DNA of 64,000 nucleotides from Harmothoe impar (lineage: Eukaryota; Annelida; Polychaeta; Phyllodocida; Polynoidae). The notes under the pieces are model-generated. The model did no database searches. It saw only the letters and a program-made list of their open reading frames with translations, and was not told where the DNA came from. The position numbers and the translations under genes are program-made. Positions 22,437-32,467 of this stretch are shown here, piece by piece (within the stretch, counting starts at the first letter, position 1; every line of letters starts with the position of its first letter). Location of the stretch: assembly GCA_947462335.1 (NCBI GenBank), contig OX381720.1, positions 47,356,981 to 47,420,980 on the forward strand, written 5' to 3'.

Positions 22437-23866
22437 ATGTGTTGGAAGAGTTGTGGTTAAGGCCGTTTGAGGGATAAGGCCGTTTGAGGGTTAAGGCCGT
22501 TTGAGGGATAAGGCCGTTTGAGGGATAAGGCCGTTTGAGGGATAAGGCCGTTTGTGCTTTAACGCCATATTTGAGGGATAAGGGCCCGTGGTGTGCCCTT
22601 AACCCTCAAACGGATACTCGTTTGAGGGTTAAGGGCTCGTTTGAGGGATAAGGGCCCCACAGGGGTCACCTGACGCTAGGGTACTTAGTAAACAAAGACC
22701 TCTAGGACACACACAGGTCAAAGAGCCCTGTGGGAGAGAGACTATAGTGGGGAGTTGGGGGGGGGGGGGGGGTAAGTAGTATAGAGGAAGGGGCATCATG
22801 CTCCACGCACCACATGTGATGTGTCCGGCTTTACCACGGGCAAAGGAGAAAGAGGCTGAGTGGGACCCAGTGTGACTAGTGCATTGCCTTTAGGCCGGTC
22901 CCATATATATTAAAAGAAAAGGACTGCAATATGGGGAAAGAGCACAAAAGGCTGGATTTGATCTCTTTTACCAATACGACACTGAAGAACTATATCCTTA
23001 ATACAAATATTTTCCTCATTAATATGAATGCCCTGGGTTAATTAATGTTGCCTCTGTGTGAACCTTGGGGCTTGCTACAGTTGTCAGGACGGGAGTGGAG
23101 GGTGTATTGTTAAGGCATGGGGAGTGAGTCACACAGTTGTTGCAGCTGTAGGGCCTGTTGTAAGCTGGGGTAGGGTCGGGGGTTGTTGGCCCCGGTGTGG
23201 GGCACTTTTACAGGCCATGTGTTAGAGGTGGGAGATGGGAGGCATGTGGCCAGGGAGAGCCTTAGTGTATATGAGGTGCCGGTGGGGCAGTGGTGGGATG
23301 GGGGGGGGGCGATATGGGGTGTGATATAGGACTAGATGGGATGGGTTGAGCTGCGGTATAATGGTGGTTGGTGAGACTGGGAATGGGTTGGTGATGGTAG
23401 CAGGATAGGGTTTGGGGGCAGATGTTTGGGCGGGTGGCTACGGTCAGATTGAGATTTAATGGGCATGGGTGGCAATCAGTTTCTGATGTGGGTAGGCACG
23501 GTATCCACCCTGTGAATATTATGAGGATGGTATCGTTATAATAAAGTCGATAACCATAGCTGTACCACCTTCTGCGGGGATGGATTCAGAATTTTGTCTG
23601 AAAACAAATGTTAATGAAAGCTTTAGAAAAGGAAAATGACCATGATAGAGAAGGAGCGTATAACCAGATTCGAGTCCATTTGTTTCTCCATGTAAATAAA
23701 TAAACATTGAGCCCTCACATATTGCGGTTGTGCCACTCAAGTAATATTTGGGAAGCTGTCAAGAGGCAGCGGAGTAATACAGAGCCTCAGGAAGTGCCCG
23801 TATGTCGAGCAGACGACATTCGGCGACAGAACGTAATGTAAACACAGCCCAATGTTTGCCGCCCAC

Positions 23867-23912
23867 CAACATGGCCGCCACAGGCCCTGCGTCCCGTGAC
23901 GTCACACTGTAA
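23867..23912. promoter_or_regulatory. Promoter-like patch: YY1-like and CRE motifs
   Basis: AACATGGCCGCCA (YY1-like core) is followed ~25 bp later by a full palindromic CRE, GTGACGTCAC, in a locally CpG-containing stretch. No adjoining coding exon was identified. Confidence 0.35.
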
Positions 23913-24196
23913 TGGCCACCTTTATGTACCATACCCCAGACTCCTACCCACAACTCCTACAGGGCTTTTGTCGACGTTGCGTTCTGTCAAACTACATTAG
24001 TACAGGAGCCATATTAAAGTCTGCGTTACGCGGTACCTAGCAATTTGTTATGAATAAGTAATATCAAGTATCGTAAATGCTGACAAGAATACTCGGTATC
24101 TCTCGAGTTTATCGTCAATTCAACTAATGGTTAATATTAAAGCGGCATTCCTAGCAAGCGTCTGCCCCTCACATCTCTAGTACTGTTCTAGTCGAC

Positions 24197-24341
24197 TACA
24201 CTGTTAATAGTTAGTGTAGGTACACAGTAAAATCTACAGTAAATTTAGAGTAGATTCTACTGTCCCTCTACACTAAACTGTGCACCTAAAGCAGAATCTT
24301 CTATACACCTACAAAAGTGGCAACCAACCTTTTACAGTGTA
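24197..24341. mobile_element. Short inverted-repeat element (MITE), ~145 bp
   Basis: Ends TACACTGTTAATAGTT and its approximate reverse complement AACCTTTTACAGTGTA. The interior is partly palindromic around AGTAGATTCTACTGT. A ~39 bp stretch (24199-24237) is closely similar to part of each arm of the large palindrome (42343-42381). Confidence 0.6.
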
Positions 24342-25140
24342 TGTTGTGAGGTGTCAGTGGTCATTGTGGTGCTTTAATTGTTATCTTAGGGACTTTCCTT
24401 CATTAATACCTACCATGATAATTCAATACCAACATGACTAATGACCATAGCTCCAGGTGGTGGCTGGTGGCCGGGCTGTGTGTGTACAGCTAACGGCCAA
24501 CACAGCTGGGGACACGCCCGCTGACCACTGGTCATTTAGCCATGTATGGTCTAGGCGGCAGCCCGCAGCGGTAGGTGTGTGTGTGTGTGTGGTGGGGGGG
24601 GGGGGGAAGGGCAGGTGGGGTGACGGCTCCTTTACGCTTTATGGGGGCGGGCACACAAAGGAGGGGTCTGTGAGTAGTATACGTGTGCAGTACGCCCGAG
24701 ACGGTGCCACCTTTGCCACTACTACTTTTACTGACTCAGGCGCCGACCACTGGAGTATGTGCGATATAAATGGTACATAGTAGTAAATGGGGAACGGAGA
24801 AATACTGTTCCCAGCCAATAGAAATGCGTTTTCTCTCACGTCAAAACAACGTTATCGAATTTTGGACGTAATAATGTGCTATAGAGAAACGTTTTCAAAC
24901 GTTGTATTTTCGTTTACCTGATTAAAACGAACAATAACATGCTTCCACTATATAGCTATATGATCAGCTATCTAGCAGCATATCCCCCACACCATAGACA
25001 AGTATGATATGCCGATACCGTAGTGCAGAGCACACAGCGTCTAAAATAGCCTGGCCAACTCCCACCTTTGTAAGTAGCACGCGCCAGGCTTAGGCTTACC
25101 AGGCCTATATCTATATGCTTTAGGCTGAGGGTAGTGGTGG

Positions 25141-25200
25141 CCCACCACCACCCCACCACCCCACCACCCCACCACCCCACCACCCCACCACCCCACCACC
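25141..25200. repeat. ACCCCACC tandem repeat
   Basis: About seven copies of an 8 bp unit, uninterrupted. Trp/Gly-rich frames on the minus strand are by-products. Confidence 0.9.
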
Positions 25201-26251
25201 TGCCACTGTTATCTCCACCAGATGGCAGCACCTGTCAATAAGGCTAGGGACGCCTGAGAGAGGCCGACAGAATCCAATCAATGCACAACGGCCACCACGT
25301 GCCCGGCCTGAACCCAGGGATAATCCCTCAAAGGGATTAGGGCGGGGTATGAGGGTATAAGGAGGGGTATGAGGGGGTGGAGGTGTCATACAGGGTGTGA
25401 TCTGAAGGGTAGGGGGAGTATGTAGCTAACAATAGATAACAGGGTTGTATTGTTGTGTTATGGGTGGGAATGTATGGGGTTCGGGTTGAGTGTTTGGGGG
25501 TGAGGCATGTACAAAGGTTTTCTAGAGTGCTCCAGAGTGGCTTTGTAGCTTTGTAGTGTCGGAGAGGGAATGGAGTATACATGTTGTATGGCTCACTGTT
25601 AGTGTTAACTTTTCTATCTTATCTTGGTATCAATCAGATCGCAATGGACTAAAATGATTTTTGTTATTTACATATTATTTATAACTATATTGTAGTTGGA
25701 CATTATGTATGTTATAATTATTGGCTGGGGGTGGGGATTTCGACCCCTTTTTGGGGTCAACTTTTTCAGCCTGAGTACGTTGCTCTACTATATAGGCGGT
25801 AGATAATATTCCACATCTATATATTCTTTAAAACAACTGCCCCCTGGCCTTAAAATCTGTGTCAGCAAACTCATGAGTTATTAGATATTCTATTAATGCA
25901 GAAATTAGTATGTTTGGAATATGGGAGGAAAGGGGTTAATACGTGATTAGTAATCATTTAATTATAATAATGCACAAATCATGGGATTGGGGATTAATTG
26001 ACATCGATTGCTGATACCTCTATGAGGTTGTATGCAGTATTTATAGAATAAGAACTGCATCCACCATGGCTTAAACCCTGAGCCCCTCCACTAACCCCTA
26101 TACCTGACACGACAACCACCCAGCTCATATCCACTCTGAGCCACTCACTACCAATAGGAGCATTACTACAGCGATTGCCACAGTGATGCTTGAAGATTAT
26201 ATCGATATTTTGTAATCCCCCTTCAGTGGCCAGACCTAGCATGACAGGCTT

Positions 26252-26499
26252 TTAAACCCTTTAAGTGCCACAAAGTGCATTAATGGGATGTATGTCCTGT
26301 GTCGTCATGATCCATGAAAGCTGCCCTGGCGAGTCCATTCGCCATATTTACATTTATGTATCATGCCGACCCGTTGAGAGTGTATCAATTGTTCAGCATT
26401 GTGTGCAATGCAGCCCTGGGAAGTGGAGGGCTGCATTCATGCATCATGAAAACAATGGGCATATCATATTAAAGCACAATGCAACCCTTAAAGTGTTAA
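26252..26499. mobile_element. TTAA-type short palindromic element (MITE), copy 3
   Basis: TTAA-ACCCTTTAAGTGCCACA at the left and CAACCCTTAAAGTG-TTAA at the right. Two internal hairpin units (CTGCCCTGGCGAGT... and GCAGCCCTGGGAAGTGGAGGGCTGC). Confidence 0.75.
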
Positions 26500-27164
26500 A
26501 ATCTCTCTCATACACCCCACCCTCCAGCTGTCAGTCAACGTCAAACGTAATCCCCAAATACCCGAGTGTGTGAAGGTACTTATGGCCCTATGTGAACATG
26601 TTAACTCTTCCATGGGGGGGGGGGGGATACTCAGGCTTTGTACTCTTTGTAGGCCCTTACTTTGTAATGCCCTCTTTAAGTACATGCCTGTTCCCATTGA
26701 GGATATACAGGACGCCGCTGTATGTATTACCTCCTATTGCATTTAGTACTTCACATGTATATGTATACCGGTCATACGGGTTTACAGAATGTAAATAGGT
26801 CTTGATTTACACTGTTCTGTTCAAAATTCACAACAGTAGTCATTCGTCATTATCCCAAATATGTTCGACTTCTTAAAATGGAACTTTGGTTTAATGGAAT
26901 TATATAAAATGATTTCCAAAAAAGGTGTTATCATAATCATAATCATGAAGTAAGACTAGACTTGATGCAAGAGGGATAATATGTTTTGCTAGATGATGCA
27001 TGGCGATGGTTTTCTTCGTCTTTGACATCCACACTTGCTCTAACACACTACTCTTTGTAGCAACATAACCCATGTCATCAAAGACTCCTCTATTTTCTGT
27101 AGTCTCCTATTATTTCTGCCCCACTTCCTTTCTCTTTGCCTCTGATATCTTTGTAGTAGTCCTG
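26500..27164. other. Noncoding, nothing recognised
   Basis: Includes a short G run near 26615-26627. No supported gene. Confidence 0.55.
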
Positions 27165-27395
27165 GTTAATCCTTTAGGAACCGCATAGTGCTTTAATGCG
27201 ATTTGCCCTTGGGCTGCATGATGCATGAATGCAGTCCTGTGCGAATCTACTCGTCAGGGCTGCATTCACACATCATGCCGACCCTCCGGAAATACATCCG
27301 TCTCGAATGCAGCTCTGGCGAGTTATTAACCAGGGCTGCATTCATATATACATGTATTATGGCGACAAAGGGCACCGTACACTAAGGCATACCGT
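27165..27395. mobile_element. TTAA-type short palindromic element (MITE), copy 4
   Basis: TTAATCCTTTAGGAACCGCATAGTG start, internal GATGCATGAATGCAGTCCTG and CAGGGCTGCATTCACACATC, then a second unit ending at GGCGACAAAGGGC. The right end is decayed. Confidence 0.7.
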
Positions 27396-27600
27396 GGAGT
27401 AGATGGGTGTTATGCGTCCCCTGTATACACCTAAAACACGGACACTACAGCGGCTTCAGTCACATCAAAGACATCGCCTTTTACCCATAATAGAGGAAAA
27501 AGAGCTGAACCTGTTTTACTCTGACTGTAGGAATCGTTATCCTTATCACACCGACACCCTCACTAATGAACAACATGAAGAGCCGCCTGAGTCCCTTGGA

Positions 27601-27815
27601 CCCTTTATAGGCGGCATAATGCCTCAAAGCGTCATGTTCATTGGTCGTTATGATGTATCAATGCAGTCCTGACGAGTAACTCCCAAGCGCTGCATTGACT
27701 CATCATTCTGATCCGCGGGGAGTGTGTCGACCCCGTATGATCGCCAGGGTAGCACGCACACATTATGAATGAATATACGAGGGCACATTGCATTAAAGCA
27801 TGCTGGCTTTAAACG
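27601..27815. mobile_element. TTAA-type short palindromic element (MITE), copy 5
   Basis: CCCTTTATAGGCGGCATAATG start, ATGCAGTCCTGACGAGTAACT hairpin arm, and GCATTAAAGCATGCTGGCTTTAAA end. The second hairpin unit is degraded. Confidence 0.65.
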
Positions 27816-30591
27816 ACTGGCGTTAGGGTTTTCTTCGTGGTTGTGGCAAAAATGCTGAGAGAGTGGCTTTCTTACGGATTCTCCTTCCCTCGAGTCTGGG
27901 ACAAAAGCCCCAGGAGGAATTACATGCTGCTGAGAGATGACGGCACCACCTGAGCTCCACCTCAGCCCTGGGCCACTCTGTCACGAGACTGGAGGTGGCA
28001 ACACGGTCAGAAGTAGGCTCTGTATGGGTGACGCCATCTTAAGCCGTCAGCGGCTAATGTATGTATCCAGGCCAGCCCTTTGTTCTGGTTAATTTCTAAG
28101 ACTGTGCTTGGGGATTGATTCCTCTGCTGTAGGCTTGAGTAAATTAGAGATGTATACTGGTAAACTTGGTTCTCACTCAGAGTGCAAGTAAGCACCACTG
28201 CAACCACACCACCCACCAACGTAGGCGTATCAGCCTTAACCAGGTCCGAGGTACAAAGTCACTGAAATGGCTTCGTATGAATTATTCTACAGCAACCCCA
28301 AATTACAATTTACAGTTCCATTAACTTCCACCTGGGATAAAATAATGGCATACATAAATAATGTCCGTTTAAAAACTTGCTTGAACAGATCTGCAATTTA
28401 ATGTGTTTCCTTCACTGAATATGAATCGGCGCCTAATCGGACAGAAATCATCCAGAGAGGTTGCAGCTTTACCTGCTTAATGTGAAACCTTTGTGAATAT
28501 GCTGAGGTTTAATAGAGGGCAGATGTTGGTTAACGCATCTAAATCAGAGCAGTGTAGAAAACATTGAAATGATAAATGTCGTTTAAACTAGTTTAAACTA
28601 TTTTATCACCATACTAATGATAACTAGCAGAACAGCAATTTGTTAATCGTTTTGAATAGAGTAAAAGCATTTTGCATACAGTTATACATTGAATATGTAT
28701 ATATGGTAATTATTAACAATAAACAAGATAACAGGAATAGATAAGAATCGTCTACAAACACCTTGCTGCAAATGGCCACGCATATGGTAGATGTACCAGA
28801 TATTGAAGAGAAATAATATCTATTCCCTAAACGATTAAGCTGTGCAACAAAATAGTGTGAAAACACAGCCGTGTGAATTAGGAGACGATTAATCACTCGT
28901 TCATAAATCAGGACTGGGAATCATGTCAATGGGATTTCCTGATTTTCTACTGTGTGCACAATTGGTATTTAGAGGGCTTTATGAGCGAGAGCAGAGGGAA
29001 ATGACAAACAGGGGGAGGGCAGGGGGTGACCTTGGTTCCATCAGGTGACTTGGTCTATCTCCCGGAAAGCACGGTGGAGAGGGGAGTGGGAGGGACAGCC
29101 TACCATTTATAATCCATTGACCATGATAACCAGCCAACAGTTAAATCTGCTTACGCAAGCGGCACGCGCATCGCACGCCCAGATGCATCACGGGAGCGGA
29201 TGTGACGTCACGATCTCGCCAGCAGTGAGACCTCCCACGAGACTCCCTCGAGAACGGAGACAAAAGGAGCTTCCGGTGGTTCTTGATGAAGTTATTGGTG
29301 TGGGGATGATGATTGCAGTTGTGTGGATGATGTGATTTTTGGTAACAACAGTTTTTTATGTGCAGGCGATACTATCACCTCTATAGGAGTATATAGAGAG
29401 GTGCAGGGTGTGAAAGAACCATTGAAGAAGTGTCTGCGTTACCTATAGAACACACCGGCAGATTGCAGCATAGCTACCGGGTATTATTTTCAGCATAAGT
29501 GCCATCGATATCCCCATTATCAGGCTGCACAGTGTGTTCAGCCATCTTGAATCTCGCTGGTTAAGAGATAAGCACTGATAAAAGAAACCCCGATGGGGTT
29601 TAGGAGTATAGTGAACTCTATAAATAAGGATCTGATCCCGCCTGCTAAAGATCAATTGTCAATAGGATCGGCTTTGTCATTGTGAATTTGATATAGGTAT
29701 TTGCATGAGATTCTGTGTCTCTGCCGTGCTTCAGAAGCACCTTTAAGCTATAACGTCTCCTTATCGTACTATTAGCCATAAGCCTGAGGCTTATAACGGG
29801 CATTGCTATTGAGAGAGTAAGAATATCTGGATGGAAAATTCGATTTCACTTTTTGACTCGAATATCAATGCGGTCTTATATTGTCATTCCCATCGAATCA
29901 GATACGTGTTTGATATGAACCTTAAAGTGGCATTCTCATCAACGGCCTATATACATCATTTGGCCTAGTAGTAGTACTGTTCTTGTTTACTGACGATCAG
30001 GGGTTAGTGATGAGAGTACTGCCTTAATGTTGCATCTGATTACTTCAATGCAGGGATTGAATACATCTAACGGATCATCTCCATCATTTCATTCAAATAG
30101 ACATTGCCTTTCACATTTTACACTATAATTTCGACTCCTGTTCTGCAGTCATTGATATCTGCTATCCCCTATGGCATGCCATCAACAGTATTATATACAG
30201 CTCTTTCCTTTGTATTAGACCTACATAGTTATCAAGTTCCCTACAAAAAGCCCTTTGCAAAATCTCTTACTCCAATTGGATTACCATCTGAGGCACGTAG
30301 TCAATGTCCTGTTGCTCATACAAATGTTACATTTCGTTAAAATGTAATTAGCATTTCACTTCCATGTAATGAGAATACTTTGGGAAGAAATGTTGAAAGA
30401 ACAGAATCCAATCAGAAGCGCGTTCGCAAAGCAATTTGATCGGTCGGACAAACGAAGGTTTTCGGTTGTATTTTCCTGTCGAGTGGAATGGAAAACTGTA
30501 ACAGCATGTATTGTGTTTAGGCAACACAGGTTTTGTTAATCCGCACATTGTTCCAACTGGAAAAATAAATAGTGCTGTTTCTGTGAGAATT
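27816..30591. other. Noncoding; one CRE-like site
   Basis: No gene recognised. A palindromic CRE (TGTGACGTCACG) lies at about 29201-29212 in a locally CpG-rich patch (29150-29270) and could mark a promoter or enhancer. Confidence 0.5.
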
Positions 30592-30813
30592 TGTTACTCA
30601 TGACCGTGTAAGGCGGGAAGGAGTTCTCATTGTGGCCAGCAGAGGCCTCCCACCCTCACCTCACACACCCAACCCCACCTGGGTCCAAACCCATAAACTA
30701 TTTACCACAACCTACCTACAACCGGTCACCCCCTCCCCTCCTCACCATATCCAACCAAAATCGTCCATTCAAATCTCCGCTCCCTCACCGACAACACCTA
30801 CCAACTTTTTGTC
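30592..30813 (+). repeat. Split direct repeat A1
   Basis: Identical on reading to 35931-36152 (offset 5339), from TGTTACTCATGACC to CAACTTTTTGTC. C-rich on the plus strand. Confidence 0.93.
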
Positions 30814-30956
30814 TCTGACTCATGCCATACATTTGGCGCACCGAAAACGGTTTTTATATTTTATTCAGTTTACATTTATAGGCCACTTTACCGGCAATAG
30901 TCACGTACATTAGTAGGGAGTGGAATTTGGATTCTGGAGGATTTATGCACCGTGCC

Positions 30957-32339
30957 ATGGCCGACTCTAGGCCCAACACACGCTCGAGAGCCGGCAGTGT
31001 CAGGTCACGTCACAGCTCTAGGACCTCTGGGTCTAGGGCACCGACAGTGGCCAGCTCAACTTCACAGCCGGCCACCAATCCTCCTTCCTCCAGCACCTCG
31101 TCGGCGTCAGAGAGGACACAGACCTGGGTGAATGACTCGGACCCGGACATCTCATTCAGGACGGTCGACAGGGCACCCTCAACGGTCCACTCACAGAGGT
31201 CGTCCAACAATGGCGGCCGGTCAAGACACTCCACCGCTCACTCTGGTACGTTCCACACCACTACACAACGTTCCAGACACAGCACACAGAGGTCAGGTAG
31301 TGTTACGTCTGCCAGCTCCTCATACCGCCTCGACAATCTGGAGTCAGAGGTGAACACAATGAGGAGTGACATTCAGGGTGTGAAGGACACCATGGGGGCC
31401 GTGGCCACGCAGCTGGCCCTCCTCGTGCAGGCTGCCGGCAAACCGGCGTCCCCCTCCACGGTGCCGCACACCCCTGAACCAACTGGCACACGGACAGTTC
31501 AACACCATGCCCAGCCTAGTGACGCCCCACACACACAGGGACGTCAGCCAGAGGCACACGCCATCCCCCCGCCAGCGCAGCTCAGGGCCCAGGCCGCCGG
31601 CTTTGTGGAAGCCAGTCTGCGCCGGGAGGAAATGGCACACCAGAGATCGGATGGTAAGAACCCCTTCATCACTGACATTTTCAATGAAAAACTGATTGGT
31701 AAACCCTACATGTTCATGGAGCGAGAAGGTGTGTCCACGCTCAAGAAAAAGCTCGAGCTCAGGGCAACCATGAAGAGTGGTGAATACATCAATGCATTCC
31801 TCGCCCTACTAGAATACCCCCCTGCATTTGACCCTGAATCTTTCAAGCATATGCACAAACACCTTCACGAGGTGTCCACTGATTCTCTGACTCGACCCTG
31901 GAAGCATGTCATGGCGTGGTCTCAACATGTCTTTGACGAAGTCGAGAAAAAGAAACTGTTTTGGGACCAGTACCAGCTCATACAGAATGTACGGTTTAGA
32001 ATATCGTTCAGGGGTCAGGACGAGGAGCCAAGGTCGGGCCCCAGCCCTGCATCCTCTAGTACGGGAAGTGCGGGTAGCTTCAGTGTGACATGTCCTCAGT
32101 TCAACAGTCACAAAGGCTGCAGGTTCAATAGTCACCATGACAGTCAGGGTGTGAGACTGCTACACTCGTGCGCCTTCTGTTTTGGTGACGGTAAACAGCT
32201 GCCACACACCATCATAGCTTGTAATAATAAGATGTTCAAGTCCACACATACTCACCAACCCACAGCAGGCCAACAACCACGGGGTAAGGTGACAGGAGAT
32301 GTATACCAGCCCACAGCACAGCATGCGTCAAAAAACTAA
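30957..32339 (+). CDS. Gag of second Ngaro-type element, ~460 aa
   Basis: The frame opens at 30927, but the ATG at 30957 in GCCATGGCC (strong start context, MADSRPNTRS) is preferred; ATG 30945 is the alternative. The layout is: a Ser/Arg/Thr-rich basic N-terminus; a coiled coil with YRLDNLESEVNTMRSDI; a Pro-rich linker; a helical region with a MAWSQHVFDEV motif; and a Cys/His cluster C-x8-C-x5-H, HSCAFC, H-x4-C around 32092-32225. Presumed particle protein. It stops 56 nt before the pol open frame begins. Confidence 0.88.
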   Translation: MADSRPNTRSRAGSVRSRHSSRTSGSRAPTVASSTSQPATNPPSSSTSSASERTQTWVNDSDPDISFRTVDRAPSTVHSQRSSNNGGRSRHSTAHSGTFHTTTQRSRHSTQRSGSVTSASSSYRLDNLESEVNTMRSDIQGVKDTMGAVATQLALLVQAAGKPASPSTVPHTPEPTGTRTVQHHAQPSDAPHTQGRQPEAHAIPPPAQLRAQAAGFVEASLRREEMAHQRSDGKNPFITDIFNEKLIGKPYMFMEREGVSTLKKKLELRATMKSGEYINAFLALLEYPPAFDPESFKHMHKHLHEVSTDSLTRPWKHVMAWSQHVFDEVEKKKLFWDQYQLIQNVRFRISFRGQDEEPRSGPSPASSSTGSAGSFSVTCPQFNSHKGCRFNSHHDSQGVRLLHSCAFCFGDGKQLPHTIIACNNKMFKSTHTHQPTAGQQPRGKVTGDVYQPTAQHASKN

Positions 32340-32467
32340 GTGAGGGCGCGGCGGCTTTCTGCCTCCAGCCGCCGACGCCCGAATCCACGTGTCATGTGTT
32401 TGTAAACAGAGCGCACGTGGCGCCCGCCCCACGTGCGCCGCTGTGGAATGTAAACACGCGTGACGTC

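Larger units (their letters stand above)
17990..22657. mobile_element. Foldback element built from opposed minisatellite arrays
   Basis: The outer ~125 bp at each end are inverted copies: left GGGCCCTTATCCCTCAAACG...ATGGCGTTAAAGCACAAACGG, right its reverse complement with a few changes. Inside lie short runs of a GGCCTTATCCCTCAAAC unit, then two long arrays of a ~63 bp unit in opposite orientation meeting near 20530. It has no coding capacity. The structure resembles Drosophila Foldback-type elements, whose inverted repeats are made of tandem units. No clear target duplication was seen. Confidence 0.8.
22658..26251. other. Noncoding; G run, short repeats, promoter-like patch
   Basis: No gene recognised. 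Holds a ~16-base G run (22757-22772), a GT/G tract near 24573-24607, and the features listed separately at 23867-23912, 24197-24341 and 25141-25200. Confidence 0.55.

Noticed and set aside
17990..22657. Internal telomere array
   Set aside because: Units such as CCCTTAACCCTCAAACG resemble telomeric repeats, but the period, the inversion at the centre and the transposon-like ends do not fit a telomeric tract.
17990..22657. CRISPR-like array
   Set aside because: Regular repeats with varying segments, but the whole ~63 bp unit is repetitive, there are no unique spacers, and the genome is eukaryotic.
23655..23680. tRNA-derived SINE box B
   Set aside because: GATTCGAGTCC resembles a B box, but no A box or cloverleaf could be found upstream.
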